This document shows positions 1 to 11,000 of a DNA stretch of 64,000 bases, in pieces. The notes under the pieces were generated by a model, which made no database searches, was not told the origin of the DNA, and saw nothing but the letters and a program-made list of their open reading frames with translations. Each line of letters begins with the position of its first letter. The first letter of the stretch is position 1. This DNA is from Poecilobothrus nobilitatus (lineage: Eukaryota; Arthropoda; Insecta; Diptera; Dolichopodidae). Where the stretch lies: positions 102,482,141 through 102,546,140 of the forward strand of contig OX352772.1 of NCBI GenBank assembly GCA_947095535.1, written 5' to 3'. The translations under genes were made by a program, and so were the position numbers.

Positions 1-342
1 TTCATTATATACTGTAGGCAGAGTAATATTATGTGTTGTTGTTCTTTCGCTGTAATTAACGTTTTTGATTGCGTTAGAAGAGGATAAACTGTAACTATCA
101 GAATCAGAAATAATGTTCAATATTGGTGGTGAGAACTCTGAAGAGTTAACAGGAATTGTCTCTCTTAGAGATGAGGTACCACTCATACCAACACAAATAC
201 TGCCTTTAAATATCTCTTTAAAATTTTTAAGGTCGGATTTAGGCTAATTAGCACATTGAAAATGTAAAAAGTTTTTGCAAATAATGCATTGAATTTTGCT
301 GGAACTTCTTTTAATTTTCAAATTGCACTCGTAGCACTTCAT
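1..342 (-). pseudogene. LINE ORF1 N-terminus with PHD-like zinc finger (partial)
   Basis: Reading the minus strand from an ATG at 342, the protein starts with a Cys/His cluster of the form CYEC-x16-CIIC-x4-HFQC, a treble-clef or PHD-like finger. It then passes a stop codon (244-246) and continues as a Ser/Thr/Asn-rich stretch to the window edge. The same kind of finger opens ORF1 of the LINE at 52.5-57.9 kb (57677-57868), and jockey/CR1-type LINE ORF1 proteins often carry one as a nucleic-acid or protein binding module. The rest of the element lies outside the window, so the family is inferred from the finger alone. A cellular PHD protein fragment is the alternative. Confidence 0.4.
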
Positions 343-416
343 ATTTATTTTTGAGTTATCAAATTTACGAAATCTAAAGTTTATAAATTGAATTATATTA
401 TAAACAAAGAGGGATC

Positions 417-910
417 AGTAACTTTAGCCTGTAAACCCCAACAGTACAAGTCAAATACTGAAATACTGAATTAAACTTACTGAACTTCACAAATTAAATT
501 CACAAATCTAAAAAATTAGAAATCCAATTTTTTATTAATTAAAAGTAATTTAAATTTTTTCGAATAGTTATAGTTCAATAGTTTTTATTGAAAACCAAAC
601 TTGAATTGATTTATTAAATTTACAATTTTGTTAACCAAAAGCTCTGCTTGTGAAATGCTTATGTTAGCGACACGTGAATTGTTGATTGTGGGAATTAATA
701 ATTTGATTGCTTCTCAACCGCTAAAATGCTGAAGTTGCTAATAATTGACTTTTGGTTAATAATTTAATTTTTTATTCTAATTTGGAAATTGCAATTTGAT
801 ATTTATTACACAATTTATTTAGGGTAACTAACTACTGGTTGTTCACTTATTTAAATTGGAAATTGGATACTTCGTGAAATAAAGAAATATTTTTAAATTA
901 GTTATTAACT
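417..910 (-). repeat. Errantivirus-type LTR (3' LTR, minus orientation)
   Basis: On the minus strand a polypurine tract (GAAGGGGGTAAG, about 911-922) is followed at 910 by AGTTAATAAC, and the segment ends near 417 with AAAGTTACT. The AGT...ACT ends, the purine tract and the length of about 490 bases match gypsy-group errantivirus LTRs, which typically begin AGTTA. It sits downstream of the gypsy integrase and env remnants in the same orientation. No second LTR was found, so the boundaries rest on motif rather than on comparing two LTRs. Confidence 0.55.
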
Positions 911-1490
911 CTTACCCCCTTCAAGACCAAATTATCCTTATTGGTTAAATATCGAAAAACTTTCTTTTTGGCACATTGGGTTTTATTATGACTATTGGTT
1001 CTGTCATTACAGCTTGCTTTGGTGTTCAAATTATTTACATCAGATTGTTCTTCACTTATTTTGATGGTTTTGGTTTTTCTTCTCTAAATAGTAAAACACA
1101 ACACTATCAGGATTACAGTTATTAAAATGGTAACCGTTCCCCAGTTTAATAAGTAGCTTATGAAATTTTCTATCTTCAGGAGTTAGATCTTTTTCGTATT
1201 GTTCACATTCTAGAGATAGATGTTCCTGAAATTCTTTCTTCTTTGTAAACTGCGTAGGATGGCAGGTAATAATTTAGTCGATGAAATTTCTTTTGTTGTA
1301 AACTATCTATTGTTGATAGTTATAGTTAAATTGTTGAGTTTTACAAGGTATGTCCCTTTTAATCTTCGTTGCTGGTTGTCTATTGAAATTGTTCTATTGG
1401 TTGAGAAATACTATGTTGTCAGTGACTTCCTCTATGGATGGTAAGTGATGATTGTTGATTACGTCGTCTGTTGAATTCTTACCATTGAGC
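898..1490 (-). pseudogene. env: Errantivirus env-like remnant, C-terminal part
   Basis: In the minus strand between the integrase remnant and the LTR, one frame encodes a hydrophobic run of about 20 residues (roughly 1090-1150) that looks like a membrane anchor. A Lys/Asn-rich tail follows and its stop codon falls at the LTR edge. Position, membrane anchor and short cytoplasmic tail fit the third ORF (env) of insect errantiviruses. The upstream part is broken by several stops and frame changes and keeps no motif I can name with certainty. The assignment therefore rests mainly on location and on the transmembrane segment. Confidence 0.35.
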
Positions 1491-2129
1491 AGATTTGTAA
1501 TACAGGTTTACAGAGTTTTCAAAGTTTACAATCTCTTCTTTTTTACATATAGTTATAGAATTTATAATTTTACAATTTTGATTTATTCCAAATATTTTAT
1601 TTTTATTTAACAAAATTTTATTAAAATTTATTTTTACAATAAAGTTATTTATTTTTACAGGTTTTTATTAACAAATTTTCAAAGATTTCTTGAGTTGTTG
1701 ATTAAATGATGAAAAGATAAAACAAACAAGTTCCATTTGTTATGACTTTAATTTCTGTTATTTCTGTTATGACTTTAATTTCTAATGCCTCATCAATGGT
1801 TGAATACGGAAAGTTTTCACTGTCTAATATGCAGTATTTTTTATTTCTGATTTGAATAAAAGGAGAGGATTAATTATACCTAGCTTTGCGCAGTGGACAG
1901 CATATTTAATATTAATTATTTCTTCTTTTATTAGTCATTTTAATTAGTCAACATTGCATTTTTAAAGCAGACTCGCTGTTGAACCCGTTTCTCATTTTAA
2001 TAGTTTCTAGAATTTGGTCTGTCAACTTAATTATTTGGTTAATTCTATCATTGTAGGTTTTATTTATTATAACCTTTTGTTGTCCAATAAGTTATTGAAT
2101 TTCTTCTTAATCATGAGAAAATCGCCGCA

Positions 2130-4232
2130 ATACGGGCTTACTGCAATCCAATCTCTTTATGGACTGTACGTCCTGGTTCGGTTATTACAGTTGTGTTTTT
2201 ATTCTCTTTAACATCTCTTTTTTAATTCTAAAAGTGAGCTTAGACAGACCCAATCTTTTGTTATGCTTCATATAAATGATCTGGCGTACTTTGTATTGTT
2301 TTCTTTTTTTATTATGGACTTCCATATCTTTGAACTGTTTATTTTTGATTTTATCCATATTTGATAAACGTGTTTTTTCGTACTCTTTTGGTGTTATGTT
2401 AGTACTTCTACCTAGGAATAATTCAATTGGTTTTTTTCTTGTGGTAGAATTTATCGAATGATTATATTCATTTACGGCTCTCTCTAGAGGTTTGTCAAAA
2501 TTGCTGTTGATCCCTTCAGATTTAAGACATCACGTTATTTCTGAAAGCTTTGAATAGAATCTCTCTTTTAAGGAGGTGTAGTGAATATTTCGATTTTCAT
2601 CTCATCTTCCATCGTGAATTTAATAGAAGCTGAGTTGAAAGATTTACCCCAATTTATTTGGATGCCGATCATATTTATTTTCTTGACACACTGAAAAATT
2701 TTTACGAAATTTATTATTCTAGTAGCCGTTCTTGGTAAATAATAAGATTCTTTTATTTGTAACTTTTTCTCATTCGCGTTTTGGTGAGCTCGACGATGTT
2801 TTGACATAATAATTTCGTCTTGCTCAGTTTCATTTGAGGTGTATAAAATTTTTAGAGAATCTAATTTTATAATTATCGAAATGTTTAGGATATATTCCCT
2901 GAATTGTTTTCATAATGGTTTCTTCTGTCAATACTCCTTTTAGGACTTAGAGGTTTAGATAATTTTTAAAACTTTTATTAGATCGTCCTTAAGAAAAATT
3001 TGGTCCGGTTATTATGTGTCTAATGTACTTGGGGAATAGATGAATTAATACGTAATTTATACTATTGTCTATTTTGAATATTATTTGATTTCGGAACACG
3101 TTTAACTGTGCTTCTATAGTCGGAATATAATTATAACTTGAATCAATTCTACTGTTTTGAGATATAGTTAGTATGTTCGTTTCTGCACTTCGAACCAGTC
3201 TCGATAATGCATCAGCCACTATGTTTGTGTGTCCGGGTTTATACTTGAGTTAGTATTCATATTCCTCTATTATACTTTTTTATCTCTTCATCTTATTATT
3301 AGAACTCTTATTACTAAAAGCATATGTGAGAGGTTGATGATCAGAAATTATAACTTTCTTTGAGCCGTACAATTAACATAAAACGTCCGTAATAACCTGA
3401 CATACCTAAAAAGTATCTCAGATCTTTAAGAGTTACACGTATTGACAGATCATATATGGCTTGTTCCTTCTTGGGATTCGTTTTATTCTCTCTGGTGATT
3501 TTTTTTTTACGAAGGTTGGTGGAAAACTCGAAAGTCACCAAGAGGAACTGCAACGTGCTTCCTCAGGGTAGTATTGGACTTTAACCAACCAAAACCACCC
3601 CCTTGTTAAAACCAAACTTTAGGATGGAACTACGAAACCTAAAAATTCAATTTCTCTTTGTAAGAATTCAGTTTTATCAAGTTGTATTTTGAAATTTGAT
3701 TTTTCGAGTGTACTAAATACAAATTTCAAATTCTCGAAATGTTCTTCTTCGCTCTTCCCAAAGATAATACTATCATCTATGTAGACGTACCGCTTTTTCC
3801 CGATGTGTTCTCTGAGAATGTCATCGAGAGTTCTTTGGAAAATTGATGGGAGCTCTTGAGCCCGAAAGGAAGAATTCGTATTTTCCGTTGCTAACGGGGA
3901 ACGTAGTTTCTTCTATGTCAGTTTCGCTCAGAAGAATTTGATGAAAACCACTTTTTAGATCAATTACAGAAAATGAACTATTTTGACCCAAGTTTGCCAG
4001 AACTACATTAATATCCAGGATAGGATATTTATCCGGTATTGCTATAGAATTATTAATTTTCTTATAATTGATAACTAATCGATATTTTTGTTTTCCCGTC
4101 CATTTTTAAAAGACCATCCAAACCGACGAATTGCAAGGTAACTGTGCAGGTCGTATTATTCCATCATTCATAAGTTGTTTAACTTGTTCATCAATTTCCG
4201 ATTTCAAAGCCATTGGATATGGGTAAGGTTTG
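2130..4232 (-). pseudogene. pol: Ty3/gypsy (errantivirus-like) pol: RT, RNase H, integrase
   Basis: Minus-strand remnants appear in the normal pol order. RT opens with the YPYPMALKSEI and DGIIRPAQLP type motifs (about 4130-4225), continues through the LKSGFHQI motif, and keeps its catalytic YIDD (about 3770-3790). The connection LKDLRYFLGMSGYYGRF lies at 3355-3410. RNase H ends with the hallmark ADALSRL (about 3200-3220). Integrase has a zinc-finger region (2690-2810), a piece around the second catalytic position, an ERF motif with the third acidic residue (about 2545), and a C-terminal part ending in GRTVHKE (about 2140). Several frames are used and stops are common. The integrase lacks the core between the zinc finger and the second Asp. 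Gag is not visible: the 5' side is replaced by a LINE at 4233. Confidence 0.85.
3500..3612 (-). repeat. SINE-like fragment inside gypsy RT
   Basis: About 110 bases interrupt the gypsy RT between its FLGFVV motif and KTNPKK. On the minus strand the insert starts with GGGGGTGG, ends with CCACCAACC, and has an A-run tail. The segment at 4620-4720 has the same plan (GGGGGAGGTGGG ... CCCACCTCCC, then an A-run) and shares interior words such as ACTACC. This suggests two copies of one retroposed family with a self-complementary 3' end. Confidence 0.5.
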
Positions 4233-6515
4233 TTTTTTCTTTATTTTATTTATAAATTCAAAAATATATAAAGTGTACAAAGTAATGTATATAATATCCT
4301 TCTGACCCTAGGAAAGTGCTGTGTGGTCTTATAATTTTCATTTAATATACAGAGTACAGACGTAATTTAAAAGCAATTTGTACAATTAATATACCTACAA
4401 AAGACTATTTTGACCCTTTTTTTATTTTACATATGATTATCACATTTTTTGATCTATAATATTTTTGATAAACCTAGTTGTAAATTGTTAGTAATGTTAA
4501 GTTTACTCGTGCTAGTAATTTTGGTTTTCTATTGTGCAAACTCTGATTCTATTTTTGAATAAAATAAAATTAGTAATAGTTTTAATATCTTCGGGTAAGT
4601 CGTTAAACGTTTTTAGGCAATTTTTTTTTTTTTCCTAAGGGAGGTGGGAATCTTCCAAAGACATCAAGAATTTTCCCCTTGGTAGTGTCAAATTCTTACT
4701 GACTAAACCCACCTCCCCCTTTAGCCAATATAATGGGATGAAACCCTTATCTGCGAAAGCAGCATATTGGCTAGGGAGTAGGGATAGGAAAGGATATGAA
4801 ATGTATACGGAAACATTGAATTGGGAGTGGGACTGTAAGGAAACAATGAATCCGCCTACAATGAATTCGATTTACTATCTACTATAATAACTGCTATATA
4901 CTATAATTTTTAACAATTTCTAGCGATTCTTTTTTAAAAGGAAAATTATTTACAACCCTAAACGATATGTTTTCGAATAGCATAACTTTGATTTTTTTTT
5001 TAGATTTAGAACCAGGCGATGTTTTGTTAACCACTCTTCAATTAGGTGTAGATCATGACGAATTGCGTTAATAATGAGATCTTGGTCATTGTAAGAATAT
5101 TTTAGGACCGCATTATCTGCATACAATTGTATTTCGCCTTTGAGTTTTAATTGCGTTAAATCGTCTATATAAATTTTAAAAAGGAGCGGCCCTAGAATTG
5201 ACGCTTGTGGTACACCTTTCAAAATAGTTGTTGCAGATATGATGCGTTGCTGCAGATATGATTTAATGGAAATTAGTTGATACCTGGAGAAGTTTAACTT
5301 GAAGAGTTTGAAGAGCAAAATGTCATGATCAACACAATCAAAGGCCTTTTTAATATTCAGAAACTCACAACCAATATGTTTAGCACTATCTACATTCTTG
5401 GAGATGAAACCATTTAGACATAGGCACGCTGCTGTAGTATTTGAATTAACTTCAAAACCATACTGATTATCACTTAATATTTGATTGTTATTTAGGAAAA
5501 TATTGAATCTATTTTTTATTATGTTCTCAAAAACCTTTGAAAAAGCTGAGAGAATAGAAATAGGACCATTGTTTGCGTAATCAGTAGCCAACCCATTTTT
5601 AAAAATCGGGATTATATTTGCAGTTTTTAGTTTTCTTGGAAATATTTGTGAATGAAGGGCTTTGTTAATGAATTTCACAAGAATCGGAACCAAACGTGTG
5701 GACATTTTTTGTATAAGTCTTGTTGAAATATTGTCAAACCCCATAGCCGCTGTTGAGTTGAGAAATTTAATAATTTAATTTACTTCATCGGCGTTTGTTG
5801 GATCTAGTTGGACGTTATTGTAGATATTTTTATGGAATTGATTCATATACATTATATCTATACTATTTGCAGGTACACTTATCTCATTAGTTACACTTAT
5901 GAAATATTTATTGAAAGCCTGGGCAATTTCATTTTCTTTTTCTAAAATATGCTGATTGTAGTGAATCATTTTAATTTTATTGCTAGATTGAGACTTACTT
6001 ATGTTAAACATTATTTTTTTGTAGCAATCCCAGAGTCTTTTATTGTTTGAATGACTTTTCGTTATTTCATTTGAAAAAAACAAATTTTTTTTTTGAATCA
6101 TTTACGAGTCTTTTAACATTTGATTTATATTTATTGAATAACTCTTGAATACGTTTGTGCCCAGGAAACTTTTTCGTATATTTAAAGAAAGAATCCCTAA
6201 CTCTCATTTCACTCAATATTTCTTCGGTAATCTATGTTTTCTTCTTTTTGCTATCTTTGACAGGAATACGTTAAGTATTCGCATTAACAGTTTCTGTTAA
6301 TTTATCTATTTTTAAATTAAAATTATCGTAGGCGTAGAGATTATTCCATTAGCATTATCTATTTTTTCATAATTCTTAGGCTTTGGATATAACTTAGATA
6401 ATGTTGAAATTATTATTAATACATTTTGAATTTGCCTCATCAAAATCTAAATTAGTTGAATAATTAATAGTTAATAACTCATTAGGATTTACGATATTGT
6501 TCATAGCTGAATTTT
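4233..6515 (-). pseudogene. 5'-truncated jockey/CR1-type LINE, ORF2
   Basis: The minus strand encodes the ORF2 linker (ITEEILSEMR ... KSNVKRLVNDSKKK, about 6105-6235), then RT from 6101 to 4950 with a single in-frame stop at 5775-5777. The C-terminal LINE tail (TFNDLPEDIK) reappears at about 4560-4610, beyond an inserted SINE. RT motifs are recognisable but damaged: the first catalytic Asp is Asn (FLNIKKAFD), the YADD box reads YADN, and the GVPQG motif reads GVPQASILGP. Endonuclease and ORF1 are absent, as expected for a 5'-truncated insertion. The A-rich 3' end sits at 4233-4250 against the gypsy RT, so this LINE probably landed in the gypsy element. Confidence 0.85.
4620..4885 (-). repeat. 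SINE-like retroposon in LINE ORF2
   Basis: About 265 bases separate the LINE RT from its own C-terminal coding tail and interrupt the reading frame. On the minus strand the insert is relatively GC-rich for the window, contains the word CAATATGCTGCTTTCGCAG, then GGGGGAGGTGGG paired with CCCACCTCCC about 70 bases on, and ends in an A-run (T-run at 4620-4632 on plus). The composition jump, clean interruption and A-tail support a short retroposon. No RNA polymerase III box was confirmed and no target duplication could be read. Confidence 0.55.
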
Positions 6516-6779
6516 AAATTTAAAACTAAGATAAAAAAAATAAAAGATTTAGCAAAGACTCAAACAATAACTTGTCGAAACTAGCGATATAATATAAATA
6601 GTGGTGACATAATTTGTTAATAAACAGCTGTTTTGTAATGCATGTATAATATGATAATATTGAAGCAAAATCCGTTTTTATCGTAAGAGTGGTTTTAAGA
6701 AATAAAAATAAAAAAAAATTTTAAAATCTTAATCTAAGGAAAAAAATATATAAATATTTAATATAAATAGAAGCAAAAC

Positions 6780-7600
6780 CAAAATTATAAAAGTGAGCCC
6801 TAAAAACAAATTATAATTAAAAAAAATACAAAAAATTGTCACAAATTGCATAACTCAAAAAACAATTGTAAAATTTAATAGAAAAAATATTTATGTGTAA
6901 GTCTAGAAATATGAGTGTAAATTTTGAAAACAAATTATGAATGAAAAAATGTAAACAAGTGTTAAAAATCATATGTAAGTTAAAAAGAAAAAAAAGAATT
7001 GTAAAATTCAATAATAAATAAAAAAAAATATAATATTTTAGGATAAAACCTAGTATTAGAAAAAATATTTACGTGAAAATCCAGAAATATGGGTGTAAAT
7101 TTTGGAAACAAATTATCAATAAAAAAAAATGTAAACAAGTGTTAAAAAGCATATATAAGTTAAAAAAAAACAATAATTGTAAAATTTAATAATAAATAAA
7201 AAAAATAAAAATTTTTAGGACAAAACCTAGTATTATGAGGGGAAATTTTGAACCAAAGGAACAATGGTTTGAACCTAAAGTGTTACTAATTTAAAAAATG
7301 CAAATTTAAAAGAAAAATTATCAATAAAAAATTGCAATGAATTAAAAATATAATAAATTAAATCATGACTAAGAAATACGAATGAAATGCGAACCCGACG
7401 GAATAAAAATTTTGTAAAAAGTGAGTATTTGTAAAAGTTAATATAATGAATATTTAGTGGTAGAACCCAAATTAAAAATGTTAAATTTGAAAGAAAATTA
7501 TTATTGCAATATATGTGAATATATAGTACAGAAGTGTTAAAAATATAATTAATTAACTTATAAATTTTCAAGAAGAAAGAAATATATGTTAGTCTATTGT
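6780..7600. repeat. Degenerate AT-rich tandem repeat, about 180-bp period
   Basis: Copies beginning AATTGTAAAATTYAATA occur near 6863, 6997 and 7177, and share the internal words GGTGTAAATTTTG-type, ATGTAAACAAGTGTTAAAAA and TTTTAGGAYAAAACCTAGTATTA. The second and third copies are about 180 bases apart. The first lacks about 45 bases. Further, weaker copies continue to about 7560. Reading frames here are composition artefacts. Confidence 0.6.
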
Positions 7601-7654
7601 ATTTAGTTAGTAATAATTATATTAATATATGCGATATCATTATACATAATTGTT

Positions 7655-8300
7655 AATCTTGAAAACCTTAGATGAGTCAGTTTTTTTGATGTATATTATG
7701 TTTTCTTTAATCCACAGGTACTTAAAATTTTGAGAAAGCTTGATTTGCTGCGCTTCATGATAAAGCCTTGATTGTAGCTGAGTAAGATGCTGGCAAAAAA
7801 ATATGTGTTTGTTGCCGTTTCCGCCAACTCCCACCCCTACTTCAGAAGTAAAAATATGTCTAAAAATTTGTTTTCTTGTACATTCTTGCACAACTTGCTT
7901 TTTGCCGACACCAAATTGAGCTTTAGTATCAATTCAGTTATAGAATTGAGGTCCTGCATAGTAATATCGGCTTGAATAAGTTCACTAATTTTTTGAATAG
8001 CTTCCACTGGATTTTGAATTTTAGAATGAACTATTATGTTGTTTAAGTTCTCTAGCTGCTGCTTTTCATGAAGAAGATATTCCATATGATTCATTTTGCT
8101 TTCTAATATTTTTGTTTCAAATTGTAGTATTTTATTTTTTAGGTGCGAGTTCTTCTCAACTATTAGGGCGTTCTACTGAAGCAAATCTTCAATCTGGTCA
8201 CTTAAAAAAGACTGAGATTGATGGACCTCCGTTACTACTGGAATTACCTGCTTGACACAACTGGCTAGTGTTTCCAACGTAGATATATAGGTAGGCACTT
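7655..8300 (-). pseudogene. LINE ORF1 remnant: coiled coil plus FP25-like C-terminus
   Basis: The minus strand encodes a coiled-coil stretch (8300 to about 8040, one stop) rich in Leu/Glu/Lys heptads. A segment LNNIIVHSKIQNPVEAIQ follows, and then, after a frame change near 7850, LYHEAQQIKL ... KYLWIKENIIYIKKTDSSKV. This order (coiled coil, short alpha/beta domain, then a tail of the form KYxWxKxGxxxxRKxxxSxV) is that of insect LINE ORF1 proteins related to the baculovirus FP25 family. The better-preserved ORF1 at 37735-38410 has the same plan. No matching ORF2 follows directly on the minus strand, so this is an isolated fragment. Confidence 0.6.
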
Positions 8301-8304
8301 GGGC

Positions 8305-8402
8305 CACACAGGTCAGTAGGTCAAGGTCACCCGGAAGTAGGTCAAACCGTAATTAGGTCAGACTTGAAGTAGGTTAATGTCATAAAAATAGGTCAGACAG
8401 GC
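8305..8402 (+). repeat. Cluster of AGGTCA direct repeats
   Basis: Within about 95 bases AGGTCA occurs six times on the plus strand, mostly as GTAGGTCA. One pair is spaced by two bases, and one site reads TCAAGGTCA. It looks like a short degenerate minisatellite. AGGTCA is also the half-site bound by nuclear receptors, and TCAAGGTCA is the FTZ-F1/SF1-type extended site. No gene lies immediately downstream. Confidence 0.5.
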
Positions 8403-8405
8403 GGT

Positions 8406-9350
8406 GCCGGCTTGCAATTTTGAGATTGTTTTGCTTGCATTTTTGATATGTTTGCATTTATTTCTGGTTTTTTTTTCTTTCGTTTTTTTTTTTATAACAA
8501 GTATTTAAAGAAGAGGAAGGAAAAACCATTATTTAGTTGTTATGTAAGAATGTTAAAAAAAAAGAAAAACAGGAAATAAAAAAATATCTAACGTGGTACA
8601 TGTTTACTTATTGATGTATACTTGGCTTAAGTAATAGGCGCATATGAAAGTAGAAAGAAAAAATGGTTGAGAAATGTCAAAAGAAAAAAACAAAAGTTTA
8701 AACGTACAAGATTCAACAATTTTAAAAGGTACAACGCATCTTTAAAATTCATAAAGAAAAAGTGCAAACCTGTTTTTCTGTCTACATAATGATCAAACCA
8801 TTAAAAAAAGAAGCAATTTTTTTTTTTTTTTTTTTTTTTTAAAGAAGAGAATTAATAATTATTATCACTTTGTCGTGTAAGATATTTTTTGTTTGTAAGA
8901 ATGTTGAAAAAATTAAAGTTATGGAAATACTTAACGATTAACATGTTGCTTACGTTCATTGTATGTTGCATAATCTGCAAAGAATAAAAAAAGAAAAAAA
9001 AATCCAAGCCATCAGATTAATTGCATTTGGTACCTATTTTGAAAACAAAAATATAAAAATAAAACAGATTTATTTACATGTTCAAAAAATTTTTATTTAA
9101 CTAGAAATATTTTACAATTTTATAGAAATCTGAGTTGAAAAATTTTTTACGATGATCATGTTAAGATTGCAGAAATAGTGAAATACGTCTGAAAATACGT
9201 CTGTCTGTATATAAATTTGAAAAATCTTAATTTAATATTTTTTTCTTTTAAGAGATGCATATAGACATTAAAGCAATTTTTTACAGCACATCAGAAACTG
9301 GTGTTTGTATAGTGTATAGCACATGTTGATTTAAAATTTTCAATCTTTGA
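8406..9350. other. AT-rich stretch without recognisable gene
   Basis: I see only long A and T runs, including a run of more than 20 T at 8818-8840, and short stop-broken frames. No splice-site pairs, terminal repeats or protein motifs were found. Confidence 0.5.
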
Positions 9351-9717
9351 TTATGACGGTAAGTCTCTGCTTAGATCTTCTATTTTAACACTGTCAATGT
9401 ACTTTTCAAGAAAATGTTTTTTTTGCTCTCCTTTAACATAAATTTTTTCAGCTGATTCTAAATAGTATTTTAATATAGGTTTTATGTCTAAATATTCAAT
9501 TAAACCGTTATTCCATTTAAGTCCAGTTATTTTATTTTCGTAATACTGGTTATTATAATTTCCCTCTGGACTAAGTTCTTCTGCAGGGTATGGTGGTTTG
9601 AAGTTATATACAGTAGGAATTAAACTTCCTTTTTTAGTATAGCCAGTTCTTTTAGGAAATATTGCTTTTAATTTCTTTTAAAAATTGTAGATCAACTACG
9701 AAAATTTGATTATCCAT
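9351..9717 (-). pseudogene. Polinton exonuclease-fold-like protein, broken
   Basis: From an ATG at 9717 the minus strand encodes a start of the form NQIFVVDLQFLK. After a frame change it continues through FKPPYP, ITGLKWNNGLIEYLDI and KIYVKGEQKKHFL to a stop at 9351. It is clearly homologous to the intact 154-residue ORF at 49999-50463, which has VIIDIQGF, HGLQWSDGKTHF and KIYVKGEEKQSW at the same places. The C-terminal third, including the His/Cys-rich motif of the intact copy, is missing. It lies divergent from the ATPase on the plus strand, so it belongs to a Polinton relic. Confidence 0.65.
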
Positions 9718-9837
9718 GTTGAAGGTTTACGGAAGAGTGTTCATTAGAATTACTAAATTTACATTTATATTCACTTCGGAAAAAGAGCTTTTCCTATAAA
9801 TGTAGGTTACCAATGTTAGTTTTTAACTAATACAAAT

Positions 9838-10543
9838 ATGCTGTTTCACCCATTTACTATGACGGTTGCGGGGCCATCATGCTGTGGTAAAACCTAGAAT
9901 TATTTAGTGTAATCTGTGGTAAAACATAGAATTATTTAGTGTAATCCAGACAAAAATGCCGTTCCAAAATACATCAAAGATGTAGAATATAGTAATACTG
10001 TGGTAAAACATAGAATTATTTGGTGTAATCCAGACAAAAATGCCGTTCCAAAATACATCAAAGATGTAGAATATAGTAATACTATTCCAGATTTTAATAA
10101 TAATCAAAAACCTTTGTTAATTATTATCTATGACATGATGTTAAATTCTCAGAGGATCACATCATAGAAATTTATCAGTAATATTTGTAACACAAAATGT
10201 TTTTCACCATGGTAAATTTTCAAGTGATATTTCACTTAACTGTAAATATCTAGTACTTTTCAAAAATTCAAGAGATAAATCGCAGATATTACCTCTAGCT
10301 CGCCAAATATATCCCAATCAAATCAAAGCATTTGAAAAACTATATAATGATGTGACGTCAGTCCCATACGGCTATATATTAATAAATCTTACTCAAGATG
10401 TTAATGACATATTTCAATTAAGAAGTGATATATTTGGAAAAGCTTTGTGTTATTGTACGAGAGATCAATTAGAACATTTTGGGGAAGAATATGAAATGTT
10501 TGAAGACCAATCGTCATATATTGCACCTATTAAAAACCTCTAA
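9838..10543 (+). pseudogene. Polinton FtsK/HerA-type packaging ATPase, broken
   Basis: The plus strand starts HPFTMTVAGPSCCGKT, the Walker A motif typical of the Polinton packaging ATPase. After a deletion and tandem duplication it resumes with IIWCNPDKN, a degenerate Walker B (LLIIIYD), and a well-kept C-terminal half. That half includes LVLFKNSRDKSQI, LARQIYPNQIKAFEKLYNDV and YGYILINLTQ, the conserved tail of this family. The last 63 codons are open (10352-10543). The enzyme would pump DNA into capsids. Stops and frame changes between 9890 and 10350 make it a pseudogene. Confidence 0.85.
9882..10081 (+). repeat. Tandem duplication at the ATPase Walker A
   Basis: The word CTGTGGTAAAAC, encoding the end of Walker A, begins three times, at 9882, 9914 and 9998. 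The last two copies head an 84-base unit that is almost perfectly repeated. The 84-base period equals 28 codons, so the repeat itself keeps the frame, but the short first copy does not. Confidence 0.85.
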
Positions 10544-10545
10544 AC

Positions 10546-10882
10546 TAAAATTGCAGAAAGTAATTATAAAACACTGTGACCCTGAAGTAATTAAAACAAT
10601 TTGTGAAATAGCATTATATATTTAAAAAGGTAATTGTAATCTGAATAAAAAAGCAACAACACAATTACGAAAGTATAAAAAGGAATTAAGGTCACTCATT
10701 TGCCGTAAAAAATCTATAAATAGCAAAAGAAAAATTTTTATTCAACGTGGTGGATTTTTACCTACACTGGCGCTTCGATTTCAAATTAGTGGAGTTTACG
10801 ATGCCCTACTTAAAATAGCTGAAGACAACACTTTAACAACTCCACCACAAGGAAAGAGTCGCGTAGAGGCTAAAGGAATAGC
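10546..10882 (+). pseudogene. Polinton pX-like (adenoviral pVI/pX-type) protein, broken
   Basis: Directly after the ATPase the same strand encodes a basic protein with KLQKVIIKHCDPEVIKTICE, one in-frame stop near 10622, a Lys/Arg-rich run, and KIFIQRGGFLPTLALRF. The RGGFLP element after a basic region marks the small Polinton protein usually found next to the ATPase and capsid genes. It is thought to be a virion core or capsid-associated protein. The reading frame runs to the hAT insertion at 10883, and its original end is not recognised on the other side. Confidence 0.6.
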
Positions 10883-10889
10883 CAGTAGT

Positions 10890-11000
10890 GATGTGCGGAT
10901 AGTAACTATTCGTTACTTTAGTATTCGTTACTTGATAAGATTCGAAGTAACGAATACATTGCGGATAATATTCGTTACTCGGTACTACAAACAACTATTT
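10890..11000. repeat. Left subterminal GTAACGAAT array of the hAT element
   Basis: ATTCGTTAC or its complement GTAACGAAT appears at least five times within 110 bases in both orientations. Such clustered subterminal motifs are where hAT transposases usually bind. The right end (15600-15745) carries the matching array. Confidence 0.7.

Noticed and set aside
1220..2461. Three plus-strand frames of 61-74 codons
   Set aside because: They are antisense to the gypsy integrase/env remnant and consist of hydrophobic AT-rich codons.
6817..7571. Minus-strand hydrophobic frames resembling small membrane proteins
   Set aside because: They arise from the AT-rich tandem repeat (poly-Phe/Ile/Leu codons) and lack any conserved motif.
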